This document shows, piece after piece, positions 36,884-43,657 of a stretch of DNA of 45,991 nucleotides; positions within the stretch are counted from its first letter, which is position 1, and each line of letters starts with the position of its first letter. A program made the translations under genes and the position numbers. The notes under the pieces are model-generated. The model had not been told where the DNA came from. It worked only from the letters and a program-made list of their open reading frames with translations, and did not search any database. Origin of the DNA: an uncultured Geobacteraceae bacterium (GTDB lineage: Bacteria > Desulfobacterota > Desulfuromonadia > Desulfuromonadales > Geopsychrobacteraceae); the NCBI GenBank assembly GCA_937958075.1, contig CALFFB010000272.1:1-45991 (forward strand), in the 5' to 3' direction.

Positions 36884-38182
36884 ATGGAGCTGATTGTCGC
36901 CGCGAAATATCTGGTGAATCCTGACGCCCCGCCTCTTGAAAGTGGGGCGTTGCTCTGTCGTGATGGGAAAATCATCGCGGTTGATCGTCTGCCTCAGCTT
37001 AAACGTCAGTATCCCCAGGTTGCTGTAAGGGATGAGCCCGACGCGGTGCTGCTTCCCCTGTTGGTGAACGCCCATACCCATCTTGAATTGACCGATTACC
37101 CCCGGTGGCGCCATGAGCAGAATCATGCCAACGAGCCGGACAGTTTTGTCGACTGGATTCTCCAGCTCATCAGCATCAAGAAGGGGCTGAAGCCGTCCCA
37201 TTACAGCGTCTCCCTGAAGAACGGGATTGCCCAGTCCCTGGCCGCCGGAACCGGGGTCGTTGGCGATATTCTTGCCCACTATGGTGCCCGGACCGCGTAT
37301 TCGGGAACATCCCTTGACGGGATCCTCTATCTTGAGACCCTCGGGCAGGATCCGGCTGTTATCCGCCGCGTCAAAAAAGGCTTGTGGCAGACCCTGGATG
37401 AACCCTTCGCCGCGCGACCCGCCCTGGGCGTGTCACCCCACTCTCCCTATACCATCAGTAGCGGCTACCTGCGCCAGGTGTATCATTTAAGCAGAAAACG
37501 GAAATTGCGCTGCTGTACCCATGTCGCCGAATCGCCCGACGAAGTGGCCTTTACCACCGACAGTCGGGGAGGGCTGGCGGAACGATTCTATCCGGCCATC
37601 AACTGGCAGGGCTTTATCCCCATGCCCATGAAAAAACGGCCCGTTGCCTACCTGCATCAGCAGGGCGGCCTGTTTCCGGAGAACCTGCTGGTGCACGGTG
37701 TCCAGCTCAATGACGAAGAGATCGAACTGCTGGCCGACCACGGGATGTCCCTGGTATTGTGTCCGCGCAGCAATGCCCGCCTGCAGGTCGGCAAGGCGCC
37801 CGTCGCCAAATTGAAACGTGCCGGGGTCAAGCTGACCCTGGGCACGGACAGTCTGGCCAGTAACGACAGCCTGTCCATGTGGGATGAAATGGCTTTTGCC
37901 GCAACCTGGTTTGCCGGCGCCCTGGATGCGCCGACCCTCTTGCGCATGGTCACCAGGGGAGGAGCTGAGGCCCTGGGTGTTGCCAAGAGGCAGGGAGAGC
38001 TTGCCCCGGACCGCTCCGCCGGTTTTCAGCTGGTACGCATTCCGGAGGGGATGGCGACGGCCGAACTGTACGAATATTTTGTCTCCGGCGTCGGACAAGA
38101 TGCTATAATCCAGGTTTATATTGATGGCATACCACTGCGTTCCGGGCTGATGTCCGCCAGTGAGCAGGATCCCGGAGCTTGA
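36884..38182 (+). CDS. Amidohydrolase family protein (deaminase-like)
   Basis: A 432-aa metal-dependent hydrolase of the TrzN/SsnA/MtaD-type subgroup. Metal ligands are visible in VNAHTHLELT near residue 65, CCTHVAES near 210, LVHGVQL near 270 and LGTDSLASN near 320. Candidates include deamination of a purine nucleoside derivative such as methylthioadenosine, S-adenosylhomocysteine or aminofutalosine; the sequence does not decide. It follows panP by 5 nt, with its ribosome binding site inside a hairpin, but has no obvious link to pantothenate. Confidence 0.82.
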   Translation: MELIVAAKYLVNPDAPPLESGALLCRDGKIIAVDRLPQLKRQYPQVAVRDEPDAVLLPLLVNAHTHLELTDYPRWRHEQNHANEPDSFVDWILQLISIKKGLKPSHYSVSLKNGIAQSLAAGTGVVGDILAHYGARTAYSGTSLDGILYLETLGQDPAVIRRVKKGLWQTLDEPFAARPALGVSPHSPYTISSGYLRQVYHLSRKRKLRCCTHVAESPDEVAFTTDSRGGLAERFYPAINWQGFIPMPMKKRPVAYLHQQGGLFPENLLVHGVQLNDEEIELLADHGMSLVLCPRSNARLQVGKAPVAKLKRAGVKLTLGTDSLASNDSLSMWDEMAFAATWFAGALDAPTLLRMVTRGGAEALGVAKRQGELAPDRSAGFQLVRIPEGMATAELYEYFVSGVGQDAIIQVYIDGIPLRSGLMSASEQDPGA

Positions 38183-38210
38183 GAGTCTTTAAAAACAGAA
38201 ACGGTCTGAC

Positions 38211-38666
38211 ATGGGAATCAAAATCATCGCCACCAACAAAAAAGCCTATCACGATTATTTTATTGAAGAAGCCTTTGAGGCCGGTCTGGTCCTGACCGGA
38301 ACGGAAGTCAAATCGATCCGCGCCGGCAAGGTCAACCTGAAAGAATCCTTTTGCCGCATCAAGGATGGCGAAGTTTTTATCAACAACATGAACATCGCAG
38401 AATACACCCATGGCAACCGGGAAAACCACGATCCCACCCGCATGCGCAAACTGCTGCTGCACCATGCGGAAATCGACAAGCTGATCCGCCTCACCGAGCA
38501 AAAAGGACTGGCCCTGATTCCCACCAAGATTTATTTCAAGAACAATTACATCAAGATGGAGATAGGGGTCGGACGCGGAAAAAAGCTGCACGACAAACGC
38601 GAAACCCTCAAGCGCAAGGAAGCCAACCGGGAAATGGCCAAGGCGGTCAAACAGCACCTGCGATAA
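38211..38666 (+). CDS. smpB: SsrA-binding protein SmpB
   Basis: A 151-aa partner of tmRNA in trans-translation, which rescues stalled ribosomes. The oligonucleotide-binding barrel shows [22 protein letters not shown] in its first third, then [16 protein letters not shown] and [17 protein letters not shown]. The basic C-terminal tail ([19 protein letters not shown]) enters the mRNA channel. It lies 63 nt before the tmRNA gene, a common pairing. Confidence 0.97.
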   Translation: MGIKIIATNKKAYHDYFIEEAFEAGLVLTGTEVKSIRAGKVNLKESFCRIKDGEVFINNMNIAEYTHGNRENHDPTRMRKLLLHHAEIDKLIRLTEQKGLALIPTKIYFKNNYIKMEIGVGRGKKLHDKRETLKRKEANREMAKAVKQHLR

Positions 38667-38729
38667 ATTTGCTTTTTTTATCCGTTTTTGAGATAATTGC
38701 ATTACTTTGTTTCAACAAAATCCTTAGAC

Positions 38730-39086
38730 GGGGGTGTCAAGGTTTCGACGGGGGAAGGAAACGAAGTGCCGCATGCCGGAGTGGGCTGGCTCCGTAACTA
38801 AGCCCAACTTAACTAAACGCAGACTCTGACGTTAGTTACGCATTAGCAGCTTAAAAGCTGCTACGTCCTTTCACTCATCGCCTGTGTGGCTGACGGGACG
38901 TTAATTGCAGCAGGCTGGTTTGACGGAAAGACTGTGGCCGTCAAGCGAGATCAAAAGCAGACTCGCCTGATCAGATTCCTGTCTGTAGGAGGCTGGTCAA
39001 GGTTAAATCAAATATACAGACTAAGCATGTAGACGCCTTACGTGGATAGCTTTCGGACGCGGGTTCGATTCCCGCCACCTCCACCA
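38730..39086 (+). ncRNA. ssrA: tmRNA (SsrA)
   Basis: A 357-nt one-piece tmRNA. The 5' end GGGGGTGTCAAGG pairs with the 3' end CACCTCC-ACCA, and the T-arm GGGTTCGATTCCC is intact. The tag reading frame (38819-38854) starts at GCA and encodes ADSDVSYALAA before TAA; the terminal ALAA is the protease-recognition end. CCA is encoded. tmRNA 3' ends are frequent integration sites, and an accessory segment begins shortly downstream. Confidence 0.97.
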
Positions 39087-39098
39087 TTTAGAAAAGAC

Positions 39099-39146
39099 AA
39101 ACCCGTCTCTCTGGGGTCATTCTCCGGGGTGACGGGTTTTCTTTTT
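39099..39146 (+). terminator. Terminator of tmRNA
   Basis: AAACCCGTC (39099-39107) pairs with GACGGGTTT (39131-39139); the 23-nt loop contains a further short helix, and a T-rich tail runs to 39146. It lies 13 nt after the tmRNA. Confidence 0.85.
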
Positions 39147-39453
39147 CCCCTTGTTTCTAAAGGGTTTGCGCCCGTTTCACATCTTTCCAAAGCACCTCTC
39201 CGCACCATCGATTCTCCCCATCTTCCAGCCTTTCTTTCTCTGTTTGGCCCCTGATTCTCTGTTTTCTCCGGACGAAGTCCGAAGCGCGTCCGGAAAGTTA
39301 CATCCTTGATTGATATGGGTTTGCGGCTGATTGCCATTTTTGGCGGTTGTCTTAGGTCATCGTTCGATGCCGCAACCGGACGTTTTTTTCGAAATCGCCC
39401 GCCTCGGCCATGAAAAGAAGCGTGGTCAACTCCGGTTTCCTGCCCCCTAAAGT
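39147..39453. other. Gene-free stretch at the left edge of the accessory segment
   Basis: About 300 nt with no credible gene. TCCGGAC (39278-39284) pairs with GTCCGGA (39300-39306) around a 15-nt interior. I see no copy of the tmRNA 3' end here that would mark an attachment site. It separates the tmRNA terminator from the cassette terminator and probably contains the chromosome/element junction. Confidence 0.4.
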
Positions 39454-39479
39454 AAAAAAGCCGACGCTGATGGTCGGCT
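39454..39479 (-). terminator. Terminator of the integration cassette
   Basis: AGCCGAC (39459-39465) and GTCGGCT (39473-39479) form a 7-bp stem, followed on the minus strand by a T-run (39454-39459). It lies 26 nt past the end of the last minus-strand cassette gene. Confidence 0.75.
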
Positions 39480-39505
39480 CTCTGTGGTGGTCTCCGGTCC
39501 GGTCG

Positions 39506-39928
39506 TCAGTCGGTGGCGAAGCCGAACTGGCGGCGCTGCTCGGCCCAGTCCTCGGGAAAGGTCTGGGTCAGCTTGGCCAGCGATAGCCCGTTGGGTTCCT
39601 CACCGTTGATCAGGGCTTCGACGATGTCGGGGGCCAGGGTCGTCAGCTTGAGAATGCGGGCCACATACGAGCCATCGACGTCGAGGGTACGGGCAAGCTC
39701 GCTGATGGACTTGATCTGGCCGGATTCGAGGATGTCGGCCCAGGAAAAGGCCCTGCCCAGCGCCTGGAGGACGGCGGACTGCACCGGTTCCTGCGCTCCG
39801 GTGATTTCTCCATCCAGGGCCTGGGGAGCGATGACCGTCTTGCGGCCGCGCATGCGCCGGATCAGCATCGGGATATGGATCTGCAGGTTGCCGTTGTCGG
39901 CAACGGTAATGGTCGGCTTCATTTTCAT
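39506..39928 (-). CDS. Recombinase-associated HTH protein, 140 aa
   Basis: A 140-aa protein with a short basic segment (LIRRMRGRK, about 24-32) and a helix-turn-helix of ParB/KorB type in SISELARTLDVDGSYVARILKLTTLAP (about residues 75-105). The rest is unrecognised. Its ATG overlaps the recombinase stop (ATGA) with GGAGGG ahead, which decides against the upstream in-frame start. Position and DNA-binding motif suggest an accessory or directionality factor for the recombinase, which is inference. Confidence 0.75.
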   Translation of the reverse strand: MKMKPTITVADNGNLQIHIPMLIRRMRGRKTVIAPQALDGEITGAQEPVQSAVLQALGRAFSWADILESGQIKSISELARTLDVDGSYVARILKLTTLAPDIVEALINGEEPNGLSLAKLTQTFPEDWAEQRRQFGFATD

Positions 39929-41511
39929 CGGCTTGCCCTCCGTTCCGTGACTTCGCATGCCAGACCGGCCAGCTCGGCGATGAGCGTTGTCAGCCCGTTG
40001 GTGCGCAGCTCCATGTCGATTCCGGTCTCGCGGATCTCAACCTTATCCACCAGGAGGCGGATGAGCCGGTTTCGCTCCACCGGGAAAAGGTCTTCCCAGA
40101 AGCCCTCGACATTCTGGAAGGCCTCCGACACATCCTGTTCCGTGATGCTGTTCCCCTGGTAGGCTCTGCATCGCTCGCTCACGTGCGTCAGTTGTTTCGA
40201 GAGCTCGACCGCCTGGCGGTTGACGGTCGTCAGCATCTCGGCCTTGCCCGGCTGATCGCTGCCGGGCTTCATCAGTTCGAGTGCCTGCTCCCGCGCCTGC
40301 GACAGCTCCATCTCGAGTTGGGCTTTCTGCTTGAACAGCCGCTCCCGCTCCGCCTGCTCGATGTCCCGGGCCGCGAAGTAGGTTTTGGCCACCAGCGTCG
40401 GTGTGCGGAACACCGCGCTCAACTGCTCGACTACGGCCTGCTCGATGTCCCCGGCGGGAATCCGTTTGAGCGGGCACCGGCTCACGGTCCGCTTGCTGTC
40501 CTTCTGGCAGATGTAATAGGTGTAGTGGCGGCCGTTCTTGCGGGCGTAGGTCGGTCCCATCGAGCATCCGCAGTGGCCGCAGCGGATGACGCCTTTCAGC
40601 GGGGCGACCATTTTGGTTCTGGCCATGGAAACCTTGACCGGTTTGTTGTCCTCCAGGATGGCTTGCACCTTGTCCCAGGTCGCCCGGTCGATGATCCCTT
40701 CGTGCTCGCCGGGGTAACTGCGGTCCTTGTGGGCGATCTCGCCGATATAGATCCGGTTGTTGAGCAGCCGGTAGATATGGGCGGTGTTCCATTCGGAGCC
40801 CTCGCGGACTTTGCCTTTCTTGGTGGTCCAGGCCTTGGTGCGGTAACCCTGTTCGTTCAGCTCCTGGCCCAGTTTCTTGGCCGAGCCGATCTGGATAAAG
40901 CGGCGGAAGATGTACTGCACCGTCCTGGCTTCATCAGGATTGACCAGCAGCTTCTTGTTCTCCCGGTCGACGTCGTATCCGAGAATGGGTACGCCGCCGC
41001 AGTATTTCCCCCGGCGCTTGGCGGCCGCCACCTTGTCCCGGATGCGCTCGGCGATGACCTCCCGCTCGTACTGGGCGAAGGTGATAAGGATGCCGAGAAA
41101 CATTCGGCCGGTGGGGTCGGTGGTGCTGAAGTGCTGGGTGACCGAGACGAAGCTGACGCCCTTTTCGTTGAAGAGGTCGATCATCTTCATGAAGTCCAGC
41201 AGCGAGCGGGACAGCCGGTCGACCTTGTAGACCACGATCACATCAATCTTCCCGGCGTCGATGTCCGCCAGCAGTCGGCGCAGCCCCGGGCGCTCCATGT
41301 TCCCACCCGAGAAACCACCATCGTCGTAGCGATCCGGCAGAGCCGTCCAGCCACGCATTCTCTGGGCTTCGATATAGTGTTCCGCCGATTCCCGTTGCGC
41401 ATCCAACGAGTTGAACTCCTGTTCGAGCCCTTCCTCGTGGCTCTTGCGGGTGTAGATGGCACAGCGCAGGGTCTTGTTCTTTCCCGGCGCGACATTGCTG
41501 TTATCAAGCAT
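39925..41511 (-). CDS. Large serine recombinase (resolvase/invertase family)
   Basis: A 528-aa site-specific recombinase. The N-terminal resolvase domain has the catalytic serine in YTRKSHEEG near residue 24, DRYDDGGFSGGNMERPGL, and VVYKVDRLSRSLLDF with the active-site arginines. A recombinase domain, a zinc ribbon (RCGHCGCS ... YYICQ ... CPLKRI) and a long coiled coil (about 390-450) follow, as in integrases of the phiC31/TP901 class. It integrates or excises the element without needing homology. Its start is nested in the end of the DUF2924 gene. Confidence 0.95.
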   Translation of the reverse strand: MLDNSNVAPGKNKTLRCAIYTRKSHEEGLEQEFNSLDAQRESAEHYIEAQRMRGWTALPDRYDDGGFSGGNMERPGLRRLLADIDAGKIDVIVVYKVDRLSRSLLDFMKMIDLFNEKGVSFVSVTQHFSTTDPTGRMFLGILITFAQYEREVIAERIRDKVAAAKRRGKYCGGVPILGYDVDRENKKLLVNPDEARTVQYIFRRFIQIGSAKKLGQELNEQGYRTKAWTTKKGKVREGSEWNTAHIYRLLNNRIYIGEIAHKDRSYPGEHEGIIDRATWDKVQAILEDNKPVKVSMARTKMVAPLKGVIRCGHCGCSMGPTYARKNGRHYTYYICQKDSKRTVSRCPLKRIPAGDIEQAVVEQLSAVFRTPTLVAKTYFAARDIEQAERERLFKQKAQLEMELSQAREQALELMKPGSDQPGKAEMLTTVNRQAVELSKQLTHVSERCRAYQGNSITEQDVSEAFQNVEGFWEDLFPVERNRLIRLLVDKVEIRETGIDMELRTNGLTTLIAELAGLACEVTERRASR

Positions 41512-42028
41512 CCGAACCTCCCTCGGCTTTTCTGCCGTAAACCTTCTTCAGTCCGAAAAAGACCTTGCCGTTCCAGCGCGTCCCGGTGATCTCCCTGGCC
41601 ACCGCGCTGAGCGACCGGAAGGTGCGGCCTTCGAACTCGTAGCCATCGGCAAGGACGATCACCTCATAGCGCCGGTCGTTCCAGACCCGCACCAGTCTGG
41701 TTCCAGGCAGGATCGCCTCGTTCGATTTCCGCTCCTCTGGGATGCGTCGATTGACAGTGGCGACCGGGTCCTCCTTGGCTGCCTGCTGGAGATGGACCTT
41801 GGCCTGCTCGGACAGCCCGCCGTAGAAAAGCTCCTGGATGCGATAGGCCAGCCGCTTGATGAGGAATTGCTTCTTGTACTGGGGCGGCTCTTCACCGTAG
41901 AGGTCGAGCCATTTTTCCCGGAGCTGCTCCAGGGACATGGATTGCAGCAGGGCCATCTGCCGAAGAACCGAGTTTCGGGTTCGGTCCTGGTTCTTGCCGC
42001 CGGTGGCGGCGTTCTGTAACTCATTCAT
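41504..42028 (-). CDS. DUF2924 domain protein
   Basis: A 174-aa protein whose C-terminal part carries the DUF2924 pattern: PGTRLVRVWNDRRYEV, GYEFEGRTFRSLSAVAREITG and a final RWNGKVFFGL. The N-terminal half is helical (LREKWLDLYGEEPP). The domain function is unknown, but DUF2924 genes commonly precede serine recombinases in prophages and islands. The ATG at 42028 has AAGGAG 7 nt ahead, and is preferred over the ATG 108 nt upstream that would start inside the spacer. It overlaps the recombinase by 8 bp. Confidence 0.85.
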   Translation of the reverse strand: MNELQNAATGGKNQDRTRNSVLRQMALLQSMSLEQLREKWLDLYGEEPPQYKKQFLIKRLAYRIQELFYGGLSEQAKVHLQQAAKEDPVATVNRRIPEERKSNEAILPGTRLVRVWNDRRYEVIVLADGYEFEGRTFRSLSAVAREITGTRWNGKVFFGLKKVYGRKAEGGSDA

Positions 42029-42062
42029 TTTCAACTCCTTATTTTGGTTTCCGGACGAGTTG

Positions 42063-42305
42063 TCATGAATGAATGCTCTGTTCCGGCAATGAATCAAGTC
42101 CTTCTCCGAGCACAGGGGAAGAATCTTCGAAAACATCTAACTCATTGCCCACACATGCGTTTTTTGCCTTTCGGCGCAGGATCGCCGTGGCCAGAATCGA
42201 GGCGGCTGACTGGAGCCTCGCCTCACCCGACAGGCGGCCGGGTTTGCCGTTTTCGCCAAGGTCATCAAGCCCCGGCCCATCATTCATTTCCTGTACATCC
42301 AACAT
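42063..42305 (-). CDS. Small hypothetical protein of the recombinase cassette, 80 aa
   Basis: An 80-aa reading frame with a strong ribosome binding site (GGAGGT, 5 nt before the ATG). Its middle (AASILATAILRRKAKNA, about 35-51) looks helical; the ends are acidic and glycine/proline-rich. I do not recognise a family. It lies 34 nt upstream of the DUF2924 gene on the same strand, and would be the first gene of the cassette transcript. Confidence 0.55.
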   Translation of the reverse strand: MLDVQEMNDGPGLDDLGENGKPGRLSGEARLQSAASILATAILRRKAKNACVGNELDVFEDSSPVLGEGLDSLPEQSIHS

Positions 42306-42516
42306 CGAACACCTCCGGTGGGACCGGGGGGCTGGATGGTGTGGATGCCAGAAAACGGTGGCGGTCGGGATGCGCGTTCGATGGCACCCACAACCGCCTC
42401 AGCTCCGCCTCTGGTCGGTTATCTGGTTGTGCCCGGGTTTAACCGGACTTGCGTTCGTTACCTACCGGAGGGACGAGCAAGATGTCGGAATCAGATGAAA
42501 AGTCCTGTTTTTTTGA

Positions 42517-42545
42517 TTGACCTGATGTTCATCAGGTCGTATATT
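42517..42545 (+). promoter_or_regulatory. Promoter with palindromic operator of the QueC-like operon
   Basis: TTGACC (42517-42522) and TATATT (42540-42545) are 17 bp apart. A perfect palindrome, arms GACCTGATG and CATCAGGTC around TT (42519-42538), fills the whole spacer. A dimeric repressor bound there would block RNA polymerase. The first gene downstream encodes a LexA-type winged helix, the obvious candidate repressor. Confidence 0.75.
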
Positions 42546-42601
42546 TTGTGGTCATAAATTGGGCTTAATCCGCTCAGTGGCTACGACACGGAGCAATCGC
42601 C

Positions 42602-42835
42602 ATGGGAAAGAAAAAGGTCTCGGAAATAACCGACCCACAAGCCAACACGCTGAGGGTCATTTGCCAAATCATCGATGAAAAGGGGTTGCCGCCAACGGTG
42701 AAAGAATTGTCGGAAGTCCTTGGTATCAGCCACGCGAGCGCCCACGAGCAGATCGCTCAACTGGTACGGAAAGGCTATCTGAAGAAAGAGGCTCGTAAGG
42801 CCCGAAGCATCGTCGTCATCAGGAGGCCCGAATAA
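42602..42835 (+). CDS. LexA-type winged-helix regulator without peptidase domain, 77 aa
   Basis: The 77 residues correspond to the DNA-binding domain of LexA alone: TLRVICQIIDEKGLPPTVKEL, then the recognition helix region GISHASAHEQIAQLVRKGYL, then a wing ending ARSIVVI. The autoproteolytic peptidase domain is absent, so it cannot be inactivated by RecA as LexA is. It is the first gene of the plus-strand operon, and probably represses its own promoter through the palindrome at 42519-42538. GGAG precedes the ATG. What relieves repression is unknown. Confidence 0.85.
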   Translation: MGKKKVSEITDPQANTLRVICQIIDEKGLPPTVKELSEVLGISHASAHEQIAQLVRKGYLKKEARKARSIVVIRRPE

Positions 42836-42868
42836 CGATGCTGGGTCGCGAACAATAAGGAGATCGAC

Positions 42869-43657
42869 ATGGGGCACGTCAGACTTGGAAGCCTTCCAAG
42901 GTCGAGGGCATGGAAAGAGGTGGTCGGCCTGATCACGGCCGGTGCCGACGTGTCCCAAATCGCAAATGCCACAATCCGGGCGGCCGACAAAGCCTTCACC
43001 TCCGTGCTCAACGATGAGGGGTTCACCGAGGCGGTCTGGTTGATGACCCAGCTCGCCATTGCCGCAAAAAAAGAGAACTTCGGCGAGCATCTCCAATCCC
43101 TCGGTGTCAACTTGCCGCAGGATACATCCCTTCCCGATCTTGCCGCCGCAATCTCCGAGGCCTTGGATAATAAATTGGAGTCCAACGGTGGCCGATCCGA
43201 CCTCGGTGAAATGTCTCAGCGGGCATTGGTTGGAGCCCTGGTGGAGCACATCTCGCCAAAGCTGCCGTCTCTGTTCGCCCCCGGACCAGATGATGTTCGG
43301 GCCGCACTGGCGGCGCTCGGAAAAAAGCGGGAGTTCGGAGAACTGTCGCGGACTTTCTTCGCCAAGCTGACCAACGAGAGCATGAACTATTTCCTGTCAA
43401 AAACGCTGGCCACCCATCTTGGCGAGGGCCAGCGCTTTGCCACCATGAATGAAATGGGACAATTCGAGAAGGCCCTGAACATGCACTGCAAAGAGGCTTC
43501 CCTGATCGTCGAACAGTTTTCAGCAGACTGGTTTTCAAAGCACAGATATGAAGAAGGTGGTGACATCTCCAGGGAATCTTCCAATGGCTTCGCCTCCTAT
43601 GCGCTGAAAAAGATGAAGGACGAGCTAAAAGAAGGAGCGCGAGCCGATGCAAGATAA
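42869..43657 (+). CDS. Hypothetical protein beginning Met-Gly-His, 262 aa, partner of the QueC-like protein
   Basis: I cannot name a domain. The protein is largely helical and soluble, with no signal or membrane segment. It begins MGHVRLGSLPRSRAWKEVV, so removal of Met would leave an N-terminal glycine; ANATIRAADKAF, LTQLAIAAKKENF and SNGGRSDLGEMSQRALV follow. The style recalls conserved hypothetical proteins found beside QueC-like genes, though that is memory only. AAGGAG lies 6 nt before the ATG, and the gene overlaps the QueC-like gene by 11 bp, so the two are made together. It may be the substrate or partner of the QueC-like enzyme. Confidence 0.75.
   Translation: MGHVRLGSLPRSRAWKEVVGLITAGADVSQIANATIRAADKAFTSVLNDEGFTEAVWLMTQLAIAAKKENFGEHLQSLGVNLPQDTSLPDLAAAISEALDNKLESNGGRSDLGEMSQRALVGALVEHISPKLPSLFAPGPDDVRAALAALGKKREFGELSRTFFAKLTNESMNYFLSKTLATHLGEGQRFATMNEMGQFEKALNMHCKEASLIVEQFSADWFSKHRYEEGGDISRESSNGFASYALKKMKDELKEGARADAR

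Noticed and set aside
39278..39306. Inverted repeat as a possible attachment site or CRISPR repeat
   Set aside because: Single occurrence without spacers, and no matching copy elsewhere in the window; nothing in the window looks like a CRISPR array.
39038..39337. A 99-codon minus-strand frame overlapping the tmRNA 3' end and terminator
   Set aside because: It reads through the tmRNA acceptor stem and its terminator on the opposite strand, and resembles the antisense frames often seen over tRNA ends.
41456..42019. Plus-strand frame of 187 codons opposite the recombinase and DUF2924 genes
   Set aside because: The minus strand has clear family motifs, ribosome binding sites and overlapping starts; the plus-strand frame has none.
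42073..42557. Plus-strand frames crossing the divergent promoter region
   Set aside because: No ribosome binding site or family similarity, and they cover the promoter-operator of the QueC-like operon.
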